Numbered from the stretch's first letter, positions 44,101-52,373 are shown. The stretch: 64,000 nucleotides of DNA from JBNAGF01 sp049801055 (GCF_049801055.1 NZ_JBNAGF010000004.1:62001-126000); one strand, 5' to 3'. Translations and numbers: made by a program. The notes: generated by a model from the sequence alone, not told the origin.

Positions 44101-47011
44101 ATTGGAGAAAACCATCATCGCTGAGGCGGTGCAGAAGAACCGCCTGATGCACTACCCGGATGCGCTGAACGGGCCGGAAACGTTTGACGTCTTGTCCAGG
44201 CTGGCGGCGAAATACGACAACTTCTCGGTCCTTGTTGCGCCAATGCTTTGGCGGGGCAAGGCCATCGGCGCCTTGTTCGTCACGCGCAGCCTGATCGAAT
44301 TCAAGGACTCTCCGTTCACAAAAAAAGAAGTCCACGTTTTGCAAAGCTTTGCCGACCAGGCCGTCATCGCGATCCAGAACGCGCGGCTCTTCAATGAGAC
44401 GCAAACCTCGCTCGCGCGTCAGACGGCCAGCGCGGATGTGCTGAGGGTGATCAGCCAGTCGCCCACCAATGTCACACCGGTCTTCGAAGAGATCGCTCAA
44501 GCCGGTGTGCGGCTGGTTTCGGCGGACATGGTCGGCGCAATGATCGTGGGTGACGGGCAGTTCGACATTGTGGCCCGCGCCACGTCTGACGGTCTTGTTC
44601 CTCTGGAGGGCGATCCCGGTTTTCCGACCGATCCGGCCAGCAACTTTCCCGCCCAGGTACTGGTCAACCGGGAAATGCTGCATCTGCCAAACTGGGACGA
44701 GATCACGCTTCCGGATTTCGAGCGCTCGGCATACGACACCCACGGTGTGCGTGCCTCGCTAATAACGCCGCTCCTGCGGCGTGGGGTCTGCATCGGCGTG
44801 TTGGCCTTTGCGCGCAAAACCGCCCGCGCCTTCAGCAAAGAAGAAATCGAACTGGCGCAGACCTTCTGCGACCAGGCCGTGATCGCCATCGAAAATGTGC
44901 GGCTCTTCAACGAAACCGAGACCGCGCTGGCCCGGCAGACTGCCAGCGCCAACATTCTGCGGGTGATTAGCGCGTCGCCCAACGACGTGATCCCGGTGTT
45001 TGAGGAAATCGTTCAGGTCGCTGTCCAGCTCGTCAAATGCGATACCGTTATCACGATGATGAAGGAAGGCGACGCGCTCAACCAGGTGGCGGTGGCAACG
45101 CCAAACGGTCTGCAGAAAGACCCGGCCAAAATCGGCGTCAGGATCGATCCGGATCACAACTTTCCTTCTCGAGCGCTGGTGGAAAAGCGCATGCTCCACA
45201 TCCCCGACTGGCTGGACACCGAATTGCCAGAGCATGAGAGCGTCATGCAGAAGCGTGTCGGCATTCGCTCCAGTTTGGCGGTGCCGCTGTTTCGCGGCGA
45301 CGAACGCGCAGGGATTCTTTATTTTGTCCGCAAGGACCATCGTCCGTTCACCCAGGAAGAAATGGACATCGCGCAATCGTTAAGCGATCAGGCCATCATC
45401 GCCATCGAAAACGTGCGGCTTTTCCGCGAGGCGCAGGAGGCCCGGGAAGAGGCCGAAAAAGCCAACGAGGCCAAAAGCGCCTTCCTAGCCACCATGAGCC
45501 ACGAGATTCGCACCCCGATGAACGCCGTGATCGGGATGAGCGGGCTGCTGATGGACACCGAAATGGATGCCGAGCAGCACGACTATGCCCGCACCATCCG
45601 CGACAGCGGCGATGCGCTCTTGGGGATCATCAACGAAATCCTCGACTTCTCGAAGATCGAGGCAGGGCAGATGGACATCGAAAGCCATCCCTTCGACCTT
45701 CGCGACTGCGTCGAGTCCGCGCTCGACCTGATCGCGGGGCGGGCCGCGGAAAAGCAGCTCGATATCGCCTATATCATGGATGACGACGTGCCGGCCGCGA
45801 TCAGCACCGACTTGACGCGGCTTCGTCAGATCCTGTTGAATCTGCTGTCCAATGCCGTGAAGTTCACCGATGAAGGCGAGGTCGTGCTTTCGCTATCAGC
45901 CAGCCCGGCCGACGGTGGAAAAGTTGCCCTGGATTTCGCCGTGCGCGACACCGGCATCGGCCTTACCAAAGCCGGGATGAAACGCCTCTTTCAGTCTTTC
46001 AGCCAAGCCGACAGCTCGACCACACGGAAATATGGCGGTACCGGTCTGGGGCTTGCGATTTCGAAACGGCTGGCGGAACTCATGGGTGGTGCGATGTGGG
46101 TCACCAGCGATGGTGCCGGCAAGGGATCGACGTTTCATTTCACCATTCGGACCAAGCCCGCGAAGCTTCCCCAGGCGGCTGCGCGCAGCCTGATCGGAGA
46201 GCAATCCGAACTGGTTGGCAAGCGCCTTCTATTCGTGGATGACAACGCGACCAACCTGAAGATCCTTTCGCTGCAAACCGGGAAATGGGGCGCGGACCCG
46301 CAAGCCTTCTCGCAACCCCAAGACGCGATCAGTGCCTTGGAGGAGGGCGCGGCCTTCGATCTCGCGATCCTCGACATGCACATGCCCGACTTGGACGGCA
46401 TCGGCCTCGCGCGCGCCATTCGAAAGCTTCGGCCCGAGTTGCCGTTGATCCTGTTCAGCTCGCTCGGGGTCCGGGATGTGAATGCTGAAGACGGATTGTT
46501 TGCCGCCTACCTCGCAAAGCCCCTGCGGCAGTCGCAGCTCTTCGACACGCTGGTTACGCTTTTCGCTCCTCTCGAGAAGACGAAGATCGTTTCTCAACCC
46601 ACGGAGAAACCCAATACTGACCTGGACATGGCCAAGCGCCATCCGCTGCGGATCCTGTTGGCCGAGGACAACCTCGTGAACCAGAAGCTTGCCACGCGCC
46701 TCTTGGAGCAGATGGGCTACCGGGCCGACGTGGCCAGCAACGGCGTGGAGGCCCTGGAAAGTGTCGCACGCCAAACCTACGACGTCGTGTTAATGGATGT
46801 GCAGATGCCCGAAATGGACGGGCTTGAGGCGTCGCGCCGGATCAACACTGATCACCCCGATGGCAACCGGCCGAGGATAATCGCGATGACCGCCAACGCG
46901 ATGCAGGGGGACCGCGAAATGTGCCTTGAGGCCGGGATGGACGACTACATCGCCAAACCGATCCGCGTCGATCGCCTTGTAGAGGCCCTGATGAACGTAC
47001 CGAAACGATGA
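41132..47011 (+). CDS. Hybrid histidine kinase with eight tandem GAF domains
   Basis: 1959 residues, cytoplasmic, no membrane segment. Eight GAF-like domains begin near residues 30, 204, 382, 562, 742, 921, 1098 and 1270. They are joined by helical linkers such as FDEVQQRTAEV.EALEYQTAT. Then follow HisKA with H1457 in MSHEIRTPMN, the ATPase domain (LLNLLSNAVKFTDEG, DTGIGL, GTGLGLAISKRL), REC1 with D1748 in AILDMHMPDLDG, and REC2 with D1889 in VLMDVQMPEMDG. All key residues of a phosphorelay kinase are present. GGAG precedes the ATG by eight bases. An HPt gene and a REC-cyclase gene follow in the same operon. GAF ligands are unknown; a given GAF could bind haem, a bilin, a cyclic nucleotide or a small metabolite. 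Confidence 0.92.
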   Translation: MQDQPPEDEAVELRAELERLREREAATRRILEIIGEATSDVGPVFDAILETAARLCNAPFACLFQVNPERTHMTIPASYGSRSRFVDLINEDPLPLDPSQAQTAQCVLEKRSLQVADFRDSDIYRSGQKHRVHAVEVEGIRTVLTVPLVIGDEGIGVIVLYRREVALFSDDDVRLIEVFAAQAAIAIENVSRFKQTKESLEQQTAMADLLKVISRSTFDLPKVLQAVLESAARLCDASICILFERVDGALHMGANYGCTPEMVDFHRANPNPIDRSNIAGRATLDKATIHVPDISKDPDYKLKRSVELGGWRSIIAVPLIRDGEVFSVLALARPKAEGFSDRQIEVMESFADQAVIAINNANLFDEVQQRTAEVSEALEYQTATTEVLGVISRSPNELQPVLDSILQVASRICLPQTAYASLLNPEDGAYHVVATHGMTEDFRAFLTEVAFEPDLKSCTGRTAYLKETVYIEDTDTDPHFEWKDAAKRGNFLSALGVPLIKDGVAVGVITLGHADRGAFSKKQINLLETFAAQAVIALSNARLFDELQQRTAEVEEALEYQTATSDVLEVISRSPDAVQPVLDAILEVVERIMGHKGGYIALLNEESGFFEPRAVSHASPEMVKIVESSQFAPDDTTTTGRVAMTGKTIHIPDLANDPQYGWSQNASIGDYASTVGVPLNNKGRTVGVITVAHTETHVFSEKQIALFETFAAQAVIALNNASLFDEVQQRTAEVTEALEYQTATSEVLGVISRSPNELQPVLDTILRVASRICSPEYAFMAMRGEDGLYRVAESHNVTQKFLKYLDDNPVSPNEGSCIGRTALHGKTVYIEDTRNDPTYTWKEAAEIGDFLTTLGVPLVSEGITVGVIVMAQSEVSAFTQKQIELLETFAAQAVIAINNARLFDELQQRTAEVTEALEQQTATAEVLEVISNSVEDAQPVFEKILASCRGLIRCTSLSVLTLDDDSQVHLNAVHGEESALAATQGFQPVPLEKTIIAEAVQKNRLMHYPDALNGPETFDVLSRLAAKYDNFSVLVAPMLWRGKAIGALFVTRSLIEFKDSPFTKKEVHVLQSFADQAVIAIQNARLFNETQTSLARQTASADVLRVISQSPTNVTPVFEEIAQAGVRLVSADMVGAMIVGDGQFDIVARATSDGLVPLEGDPGFPTDPASNFPAQVLVNREMLHLPNWDEITLPDFERSAYDTHGVRASLITPLLRRGVCIGVLAFARKTARAFSKEEIELAQTFCDQAVIAIENVRLFNETETALARQTASANILRVISASPNDVIPVFEEIVQVAVQLVKCDTVITMMKEGDALNQVAVATPNGLQKDPAKIGVRIDPDHNFPSRALVEKRMLHIPDWLDTELPEHESVMQKRVGIRSSLAVPLFRGDERAGILYFVRKDHRPFTQEEMDIAQSLSDQAIIAIENVRLFREAQEAREEAEKANEAKSAFLATMSHEIRTPMNAVIGMSGLLMDTEMDAEQHDYARTIRDSGDALLGIINEILDFSKIEAGQMDIESHPFDLRDCVESALDLIAGRAAEKQLDIAYIMDDDVPAAISTDLTRLRQILLNLLSNAVKFTDEGEVVLSLSASPADGGKVALDFAVRDTGIGLTKAGMKRLFQSFSQADSSTTRKYGGTGLGLAISKRLAELMGGAMWVTSDGAGKGSTFHFTIRTKPAKLPQAAARSLIGEQSELVGKRLLFVDDNATNLKILSLQTGKWGADPQAFSQPQDAISALEEGAAFDLAILDMHMPDLDGIGLARAIRKLRPELPLILFSSLGVRDVNAEDGLFAAYLAKPLRQSQLFDTLVTLFAPLEKTKIVSQPTEKPNTDLDMAKRHPLRILLAEDNLVNQKLATRLLEQMGYRADVASNGVEALESVARQTYDVVLMDVQMPEMDGLEASRRINTDHPDGNRPRIIAMTANAMQGDREMCLEAGMDDYIAKPIRVDRLVEALMNVPKR

Positions 47012-47021
47012 GATTGCAGAG

Positions 47022-47351
47022 ATGACCGATACCCCGATTGACCAGGCCGTATTCGCTGAACTTCAAGACGCCACCGGCCCCGAATTCGCCGCCGAGTTGG
47101 TGACGACATTCCTAGACGAAGCGCCTGGGATGATCGCCGATCTTCGCGACGCAGCGACGCAGGGCGACGAGGATCGACTGCGTCGCGCCGCACATTCGAT
47201 CAAGTCGAACGCGAACGTTTTTGGCGCCACGTATCTGGCGGAGATTGCGCGTGCGATCGAATTGGAAGGGCTCGGCGGGAACAGTCTGAGCGACCTCGAC
47301 GCGGAATACGCCCGGATGTCTGCCGCGCTAAAGGTTCTGCTGGATGGCTGA
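47022..47351 (+). CDS. HPt phosphotransfer protein
   Basis: 109 residues, all helical. The phosphorylatable histidine is H58 in RRAAHSIKSNANVFGA, the standard HPt signature (AHxLKGxxxxxGA). It begins 10 bases after the kinase stop, and its stop overlaps the REC-cyclase start by 8 bases. It would accept phosphate from the kinase receivers and pass it to the REC domain of the next protein. The upstream ribosome binding site is poor, suggesting translational coupling. Confidence 0.9.
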   Translation: MTDTPIDQAVFAELQDATGPEFAAELVTTFLDEAPGMIADLRDAATQGDEDRLRRAAHSIKSNANVFGATYLAEIARAIELEGLGGNSLSDLDAEYARMSAALKVLLDG

Positions 47352-48384
47352 CGACAGCGGCCATATCCTGATCGTCGACGACAATAAGGTGAACCGGCTG
47401 CTATTGTCGCGCAATGTCGAGCTTTTGGGCCACCGGGTTTCTGTCGCAGAGAATGGCCGGATCGCGATGGAGATGCTGGCCACAGAGACATTCGACCTTC
47501 TTCTGCTCGACATTGAAATGCCCGAGATGGATGGCTTCGAGGTGCTCGAAGCTCTAAAGGCAGACACGGCGCTGCGGAACCTACCGGTAATCGTCACTTC
47601 GTCGGTGGAGGGTCTCGACAACATCGTCCGCTGCATCGAGCTTGGCGCCGAGGACTACCTGCCCAAACCCGTAAACAAAGTGCTCCTGAGGGCACGACTC
47701 GCGTCCGGCATGGAAAAAAAGCGGCTTCGCGACGAACAAAAGGAGCTTCTGAGGCGGTTCGCGACCAGCGAGGTGGCGCAGGACCTTGAGGAGTCCGGCT
47801 TTTCCATCGGCGGCCAACGCGTCTACGCATCGGTTCTGTTCTGCGACATCCGCGGCTTCACCGCGCTTAGCGAGGATCAGCCCCCCGAAGCGGTGATCGA
47901 GTTGCTCAATTCTTACTACACCCTTGCGTTCGAGGCGATCGGCAGCAATGGCGGGATCGTGACGCTGATGATCGGCGATGGGCTCATGGCCGTCTTCGGC
48001 GCACCACAACCGCTAGAAAACCCAGCCCAATGCGCCGTGACGGCTGCCCAGGACATGCTGGCCATGATGTCGGATTTTAGAGCGGAACGCGCCGCCATGG
48101 GCGAAGCCGGTATTCAGCTTGGGGTTGGCATCGCGACGGGTGAAGTCGTCGCCGGCTATGCCGGCACCGACCAACGCGCGACCTATACCTGCATCGGAAA
48201 CACCGTAAACCTCGCCGCCCGACTTGAAGCGCACACGAAAACTGCACGATGTGAAATATTGATCGATGAGGACACGAGGAGTGCCTTGGACGACAGTGGT
48301 TTGGCCCAGCCCCTTGGTCATGAGCATTTCAAGGGGTTCTCTTCGCCCATCGGGGTTTATTTCATCAAACCTTCGCACGAATGA
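47344..48384 (+). CDS. Response regulator with class III nucleotidyl cyclase output
   Basis: 346 residues. The receiver domain (1-125) has VDDN near residue 11, the phosphoacceptor D56 in LLLLDIEMPEMDG, and the lysine in DYLPKPVN. A helix (EKKRLRDEQKELLRRF) links it to a class III cyclase domain: YASVLFCDIRGFTALS with the first metal aspartate, MIGDGLMAVFG with the second, and CIGNTVNLAARLE with the transition-state Asn and Arg. The residues that usually choose adenine (Lys before xxGD, and Asp in DYTxxG) are Leu and Thr here. It would make a cyclic nucleotide when phosphorylated. cAMP is the usual product of this family, but the base specificity is uncertain. Confidence 0.88.
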   Translation: MADDSGHILIVDDNKVNRLLLSRNVELLGHRVSVAENGRIAMEMLATETFDLLLLDIEMPEMDGFEVLEALKADTALRNLPVIVTSSVEGLDNIVRCIELGAEDYLPKPVNKVLLRARLASGMEKKRLRDEQKELLRRFATSEVAQDLEESGFSIGGQRVYASVLFCDIRGFTALSEDQPPEAVIELLNSYYTLAFEAIGSNGGIVTLMIGDGLMAVFGAPQPLENPAQCAVTAAQDMLAMMSDFRAERAAMGEAGIQLGVGIATGEVVAGYAGTDQRATYTCIGNTVNLAARLEAHTKTARCEILIDEDTRSALDDSGLAQPLGHEHFKGFSSPIGVYFIKPSHE

Positions 48385-49139
48385 TCGGCAGTTCACTAGA
48401 TTGTCTCAATTAAGAATGGAACTGGGTTGAGCGGATTAATATCTGCTGACCGCGAATGCCGCGAAAAGTAACATTCTGAAATGGCTGCAATCGACATTTC
48501 GGCTTGGCGACCCGATCGATGCCACGCCTTAATTCGTGCCGAAAACAGAAGGCATCCGCATGGAAAATCAGTTGCGCAGTGCCTGAATATCCACCCATGA
48601 ATATGTTGGTGCTCCGTGCCGTCCGCCGCGTCCGGTTTTTGCGCATAACGCTAGTTCGAGCGGACCGCAGCAATCGACACTTAGGGCTCGGAACCGACTT
48701 GCGGCATTGCAGAACAAATCCTTCTTTGAGCACCGCGTGAATGTCAGCTATCAACCCGTCCGCAGGAATTGCTCGCAAACGCAGTCAATGTTCGGAAGTC
48801 GGCCATATTGATGAGCCACTCCTTAGCGGCGAGGAAATGACGAGAGGCGGTGTCCGGCAATTCCCTTGCCTGGCCTGCGAATTGCCGATTTTGCAACTGA
48901 AAGGGAAGTAACCGAAAAGTAACCAAAAAATGTTGTTGTTCAATTGGTTAAGCGGTGCTACACGTGTGGCACTGTAAACCTAACCGCCTTATTGGGATTG
49001 AAACGGACGGCATATCGTCCGGGACGCACTCGATGGCAATGATCCTGATCTCGGTTGAGGTCAGTGGTCTGCTATCTGGAGCGCACTCCTAAGTCAGGCC
49101 ATCGCGATTATTGTCACGTGCGGTTCCTTATGAAGGAAC
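48385..49139. other. Non-coding region between the cyclase and the recombinase module
   Basis: About 750 bases without a supported gene. It holds part of a degenerate repeat (48684-48712), a tandem repeat AGTAACC GAAA AGTAACC (48907-48924) and a near-palindrome at 48955-48972. The 3' part before 49140 would hold the promoter of the recombinase module. Confidence 0.45.
48955..48972. repeat. Near-palindrome around CACGTG
   Basis: GTGCTACACGTGTGGCAC is self-complementary except for one T-G pair (positions 5 and 14). It lies 185 bases upstream of the recombinase module and follows the AGTAACC tandem repeat. It could be a protein-binding or recombination site. Confidence 0.4.
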
Positions 49140-49298
49140 ATGCCGATGACGTCTTCGTCTGCTCCCACGGGCACTCTGACCCTTTCTCAAATTCCCGACT
49201 CCCTGCTCGCTCTCGTGCGCCTCCTGGCGCGTGAGGTGGCGCTCGCGGACTTTGCAACCCGTTGCACTTCCGAGATCGGAAGGGCGGCCAATGCCTAA
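49140..49298 (+). CDS. Small protein, 52 residues, upstream of the excisionase-like gene
   Basis: ATG at 49140, preceded by GAAGGAA, opens a 52-codon frame (MPMTSSSAPTGTLTLSQIPD at the start, then SLLALVRLLAREVALADFAT). Its stop TAA overlaps the start of the HTH gene (ATGCCTAA, 8-base overlap), the pattern expected for translational coupling. The helical leucine-rich centre could mediate oligomerisation. No family is recognised. Support is the ribosome binding site, the overlap and the operon position. Confidence 0.6.
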   Translation: MPMTSSSAPTGTLTLSQIPDSLLALVRLLAREVALADFATRCTSEIGRAANA

Positions 49299-49503
49299 CC
49301 TCCCCTTCTCTGACAAGGCCGAGTACCTTTCCGTTCGCCAAATATCTGAACTGTTTGGCTACCACACTAAGACGGTTCGCCGATGGATCGCCTCCGGCGA
49401 TTTGCCTGCGACCAAGATTGGTCGCGACTGGCGGGTCGCCCGCAGTGACTTGAAAACCCTCGCCGCAAGCCGTTCCAACCGGGTTGCAGGCCATGTCCTC
49501 TAA
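49291..49503 (+). CDS. Excisionase-like helix-turn-helix protein (HTH_17)
   Basis: 70 residues. EYLSVRQISELFGYHTKTVR, RWIASGDLPATKIGRDWRVA and RSDLKTL form the MerR/Xis-like winged HTH of the excisionase family: recognition helix at TKTVRRWI, wing at PATKIGRDWRV. The ATG follows GGAAGGGCGGCC. It overlaps the 52-aa ORF and precedes two tyrosine recombinases. It could act as a recombination directionality factor or as repressor of the recombinase genes. Confidence 0.85.
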   Translation: MPNLPFSDKAEYLSVRQISELFGYHTKTVRRWIASGDLPATKIGRDWRVARSDLKTLAASRSNRVAGHVL

Positions 49504-49519
49504 TGTGCCAAAAAGTCAC

Positions 49520-49545
49520 GTGTTTTCCCGCTGTCGGGAAAACAC
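49520..49545. promoter_or_regulatory. Perfect 11-bp inverted repeat after the HTH gene
   Basis: GTGTTTTCCCG - CTGT - CGGGAAAACAC lies 16 bases after the HTH stop and 118 bases before the first recombinase ATG. The core TGTTTTCCCG recurs as a direct copy at 49578-49587. It may be an operator of the HTH protein, an RNA hairpin limiting recombinase expression, or a recombinase site. The sequence shows the repeat; the role is inferred. Confidence 0.55.
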
Positions 49546-49663
49546 CCCCACGGACTTCGGATATAAATTCGCTGCCTTGTTTTCCCGAATGTACGCCCGT
49601 GGGCCTCCTAGTCCCCCTGCGTCCCTCACTGTCCTCAATCTACTCAATTTTGGAGATGACACC

Positions 49664-51334
49664 ATGTCTTACGAAAACACCAACACCATCACTCTTGCCG
49701 ACGTTCTTGGCATCCTGACCAACGGAGATTTCGAGAAGGATCGGCGTCACAAGGCCCGCCTGTCTGCCGTGCGACGCATCGCGCACTTTCTGCATCGCGC
49801 CCCGTCCGACATTCCCGCGAACGTTCGCTCCCTGCGCCGGGATTTGAGCGGTCTTCACCCCGCTCAGTGCGGCGTTACGCCGAAGAGCTTGAGCAGCATC
49901 AAAAGCAACTTGGCCGATGCCCTGCGTGTGGCCGGTGCTCTGCCCTCCAACGAGCCGACTGCAGAGCGCAGTGCTGACTGGGAGGCCTTCTTGGGCCACG
50001 CAGCGGCAGGGCATCAGGTCTGGGGGCTGAGCCGGTTTGTAAACTACTGCTGCAATCGCGGGATCAATCCCCAAGATGTCACGGATGACATCGTATCCAA
50101 CTATCGGAACTTTCTCGACGACGTCCTCCTGAAGAACGAACCGGCTGCGCACTGCAAGGCGATGGTCGAGACCTGGAACCATCTCGTCAAGCGCAACGAG
50201 TTGAAGCTGCCGGTTTTGAAACTGGACCGTCCGCAACGATACATTGCCCGCCCCCTGACGTCGTATCCGGAAAGTTTGCAAGCGGAGATCAGGACCTATC
50301 TCGACCGTCTGTCTCACGCCGACATCTTTGACGAGAACGGGCCTGACAAACCTCTGCGTGAGACGTCCCTGCGGAACATCGAGGCCCATCTTCGTCAGTT
50401 TCTCGATGCTCTGGTGTCCGACGGGGCAAAACCTGATGACTTCTTGCATCTGGCTGATGTTGTCACGGCGGCCAACATGAAGAAGGCCTTCCGAGCAATC
50501 GCGAAACGGGCGGGCTCCAACTCGATACCTTCTGGCCTCAGCAACATCGCCGCAACGCTCACGGCAATCGCACGCCATCATCTGAAAATGCCCGAAGAAA
50601 ATTTGGAAAAAATTCTTTCGATCAAGAAAAAGGTGTCGTCGGACCCGGTAGGGATGAGCACCAAGAACGCTGAACGTCTGTCCCAGTTCAATGACTGGAA
50701 CAACGTCGCGCGGCTCGTCTCGTTGAGCGAGGTGCTCATGGAACGGGCCAACACCACCCCCGTGTCGCGCAACAGCGCCCTCTTGGCCATGCATGCGGTT
50801 GCGCTGGCCGTCCTTCTGTCCTGTCCGATGCGGGCAAAGAATCTGGCGGGCCTGGACCTTGATCGCCATATCTCCGCCCGGCTGAATGGAACTCATACGC
50901 TTTACACGATCCGGATCGAGGGAACGGAAGTGAAGAATGATGAGCCGATTGAGGTAGCGCTGAACAACCGCACCTCCAAAACCCTCCACCGTTACATCAC
51001 GCAGTTTCGCCCGCAACTGTCGGACGTGCCCGGGACAGCATTGTTCCCCCGGCGGAGCGATGGCAAACCGCGCGGCCCGGATAACTTCAGCTCCGACCTC
51101 AAAGCCCTAATCTACCGTGAAACCGGATTGGAGGTGCACACCCACCTCTTTCGGCATATCGCCGCCAAGCTGTACCTGAAGGAGCGCCCTGGCGACTTCG
51201 AAACGGTCCGCCGTTTGCTGAAGCACAAGAAGCAACAGACAACGATGGATTTCTATGCGGGCCTGTCCAACCAGTGGGCGCACGATCACTATGATGAAGT
51301 CGTCATGTCCAAGTGGGGAGGAAGCCATGGCTGA
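49664..51334 (+). CDS. Tyrosine recombinase 1 of a paired recombinase module
   Basis: 556 residues from the ATG preceded by GGAG. The long N-terminal part (about 1-400) is helical and unfamiliar, probably the core-binding and SAM-like regions. The C-terminal catalytic domain shows the first Arg in LLSCPMRAKNLAGLDL, the HxxR motif in HTHLFRHIAAKLYL, and the nucleophile Tyr in KKQQTTMDFYAGLSN. All catalytic residues seem intact. The frame is open 60 codons upstream across the hairpin region, but no ribosome binding site supports that. Its stop overlaps the start of recombinase 2 by 8 bases. Confidence 0.85.
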   Translation: MSYENTNTITLADVLGILTNGDFEKDRRHKARLSAVRRIAHFLHRAPSDIPANVRSLRRDLSGLHPAQCGVTPKSLSSIKSNLADALRVAGALPSNEPTAERSADWEAFLGHAAAGHQVWGLSRFVNYCCNRGINPQDVTDDIVSNYRNFLDDVLLKNEPAAHCKAMVETWNHLVKRNELKLPVLKLDRPQRYIARPLTSYPESLQAEIRTYLDRLSHADIFDENGPDKPLRETSLRNIEAHLRQFLDALVSDGAKPDDFLHLADVVTAANMKKAFRAIAKRAGSNSIPSGLSNIAATLTAIARHHLKMPEENLEKILSIKKKVSSDPVGMSTKNAERLSQFNDWNNVARLVSLSEVLMERANTTPVSRNSALLAMHAVALAVLLSCPMRAKNLAGLDLDRHISARLNGTHTLYTIRIEGTEVKNDEPIEVALNNRTSKTLHRYITQFRPQLSDVPGTALFPRRSDGKPRGPDNFSSDLKALIYRETGLEVHTHLFRHIAAKLYLKERPGDFETVRRLLKHKKQQTTMDFYAGLSNQWAHDHYDEVVMSKWGGSHG

Positions 51335-52373
51335 GCGCATTCCCCTCGTTCTCAAGTTCAACGATTGGCCCCAGGCGGATAAGATCGCTTGGGATGCACT
51401 GTTTGCACCGGGCGACATCTTCGACGATCTTGGACCTTGTGCGCATTGGTCCGAAGGCAGCCGAAAAAAACGGGAGCAAGGCTACGGTCAGTGGCTGTCT
51501 TTCGTTCGTCGCACCGATCCCAAAGCGTTCAACGAAACCCCGGCAATTCGGGTTACCGAAGTTCGCGCAAGTGCGTTCGTCGAAGAATGCGAAGCCCGCC
51601 TGCGTCCTGCCTCCACGAACGGGCTCATATCTGATCTTTTTGTGGTTGTCCGTGCCATGTCGCCGGATGCGGACTGGAATTGGTTGGCAACAGCGTCCAA
51701 GCGGTTTCATGGCAAGGCAAACCGCAAAAACTTGCCTCCGCCGCACCCTGTTGGGGCCGGGGAAATTCTCAGCCGGTGCCTCGATCACATGCAGAAGGTT
51801 GAACGCTCTGACCACTTGGCTCCATTGACGCGATCCATTCGTTACCGCCAAGCATTGATGATTGCGTTTCTGATTTGCCGTCCCGTCCGCCGACGCGCTC
51901 TTCTGGGCATGACCAAAAATCAGCATCTGAAGGTTACGCCCGAGGGATTTCACCTGCACTTTGCCGCCAGCGACATGAAGGACAGACGCGCCCGAGATTT
52001 CAGCATGCCCAAGATGCTCATCGCCCCCATGCGGCACTATCTGGATGTTCACCGCCCGGTACTGCTGCAGGGCAAAATCACCGATAGTCTCTGGATCAAT
52101 CAGTACGGTGATTCCATTACGGCTGATGGGCTTTCCCGGGAGCTACCAAAGGTGACCAAACGCCTCCTTGGTGTTGGACTGGGACCGCACGCCTTCCGGC
52201 ATATCGCTGCGACCACAATCGCGGAAACCGACCCAGAGCATGTGAATATCATTCGTGACATACTCGGCCACAGCACATTGGATATGGCCGAGAAGCACTA
52301 CAATCGCGCCACCGGAATCTCCGCATGCAACGAGTTTCAGGCTATCGTAGAAGGCATCTGTAAGTCGCGATGA
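51327..52373 (+). CDS. Tyrosine recombinase 2 of a paired recombinase module
   Basis: 348 residues, starting within the last codons of recombinase 1 after GGGGAGG. The catalytic domain has Arg in ICRPVRRRALLGM, HxxR in GPHAFRHIAATTIAE and the Tyr in DMAEKHYNRATG, all intact. The N-terminal part (EGSRKKREQGYGQWLSFVRR) is the SAM-like DNA-binding domain. The overlap with recombinase 1 implies equal, coupled expression, as in multi-recombinase elements such as RIT triplets. Here only two recombinases are present. Confidence 0.85.
   Translation: MAERIPLVLKFNDWPQADKIAWDALFAPGDIFDDLGPCAHWSEGSRKKREQGYGQWLSFVRRTDPKAFNETPAIRVTEVRASAFVEECEARLRPASTNGLISDLFVVVRAMSPDADWNWLATASKRFHGKANRKNLPPPHPVGAGEILSRCLDHMQKVERSDHLAPLTRSIRYRQALMIAFLICRPVRRRALLGMTKNQHLKVTPEGFHLHFAASDMKDRRARDFSMPKMLIAPMRHYLDVHRPVLLQGKITDSLWINQYGDSITADGLSRELPKVTKRLLGVGLGPHAFRHIAATTIAETDPEHVNIIRDILGHSTLDMAEKHYNRATGISACNEFQAIVEGICKSR

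Noticed and set aside
43229..44743. 504-codon open frame antisense to the multi-GAF kinase
   Set aside because: A mirror of the GC-rich repeated GAF sequence; the protein repeats simply reflect the duplicated domains.
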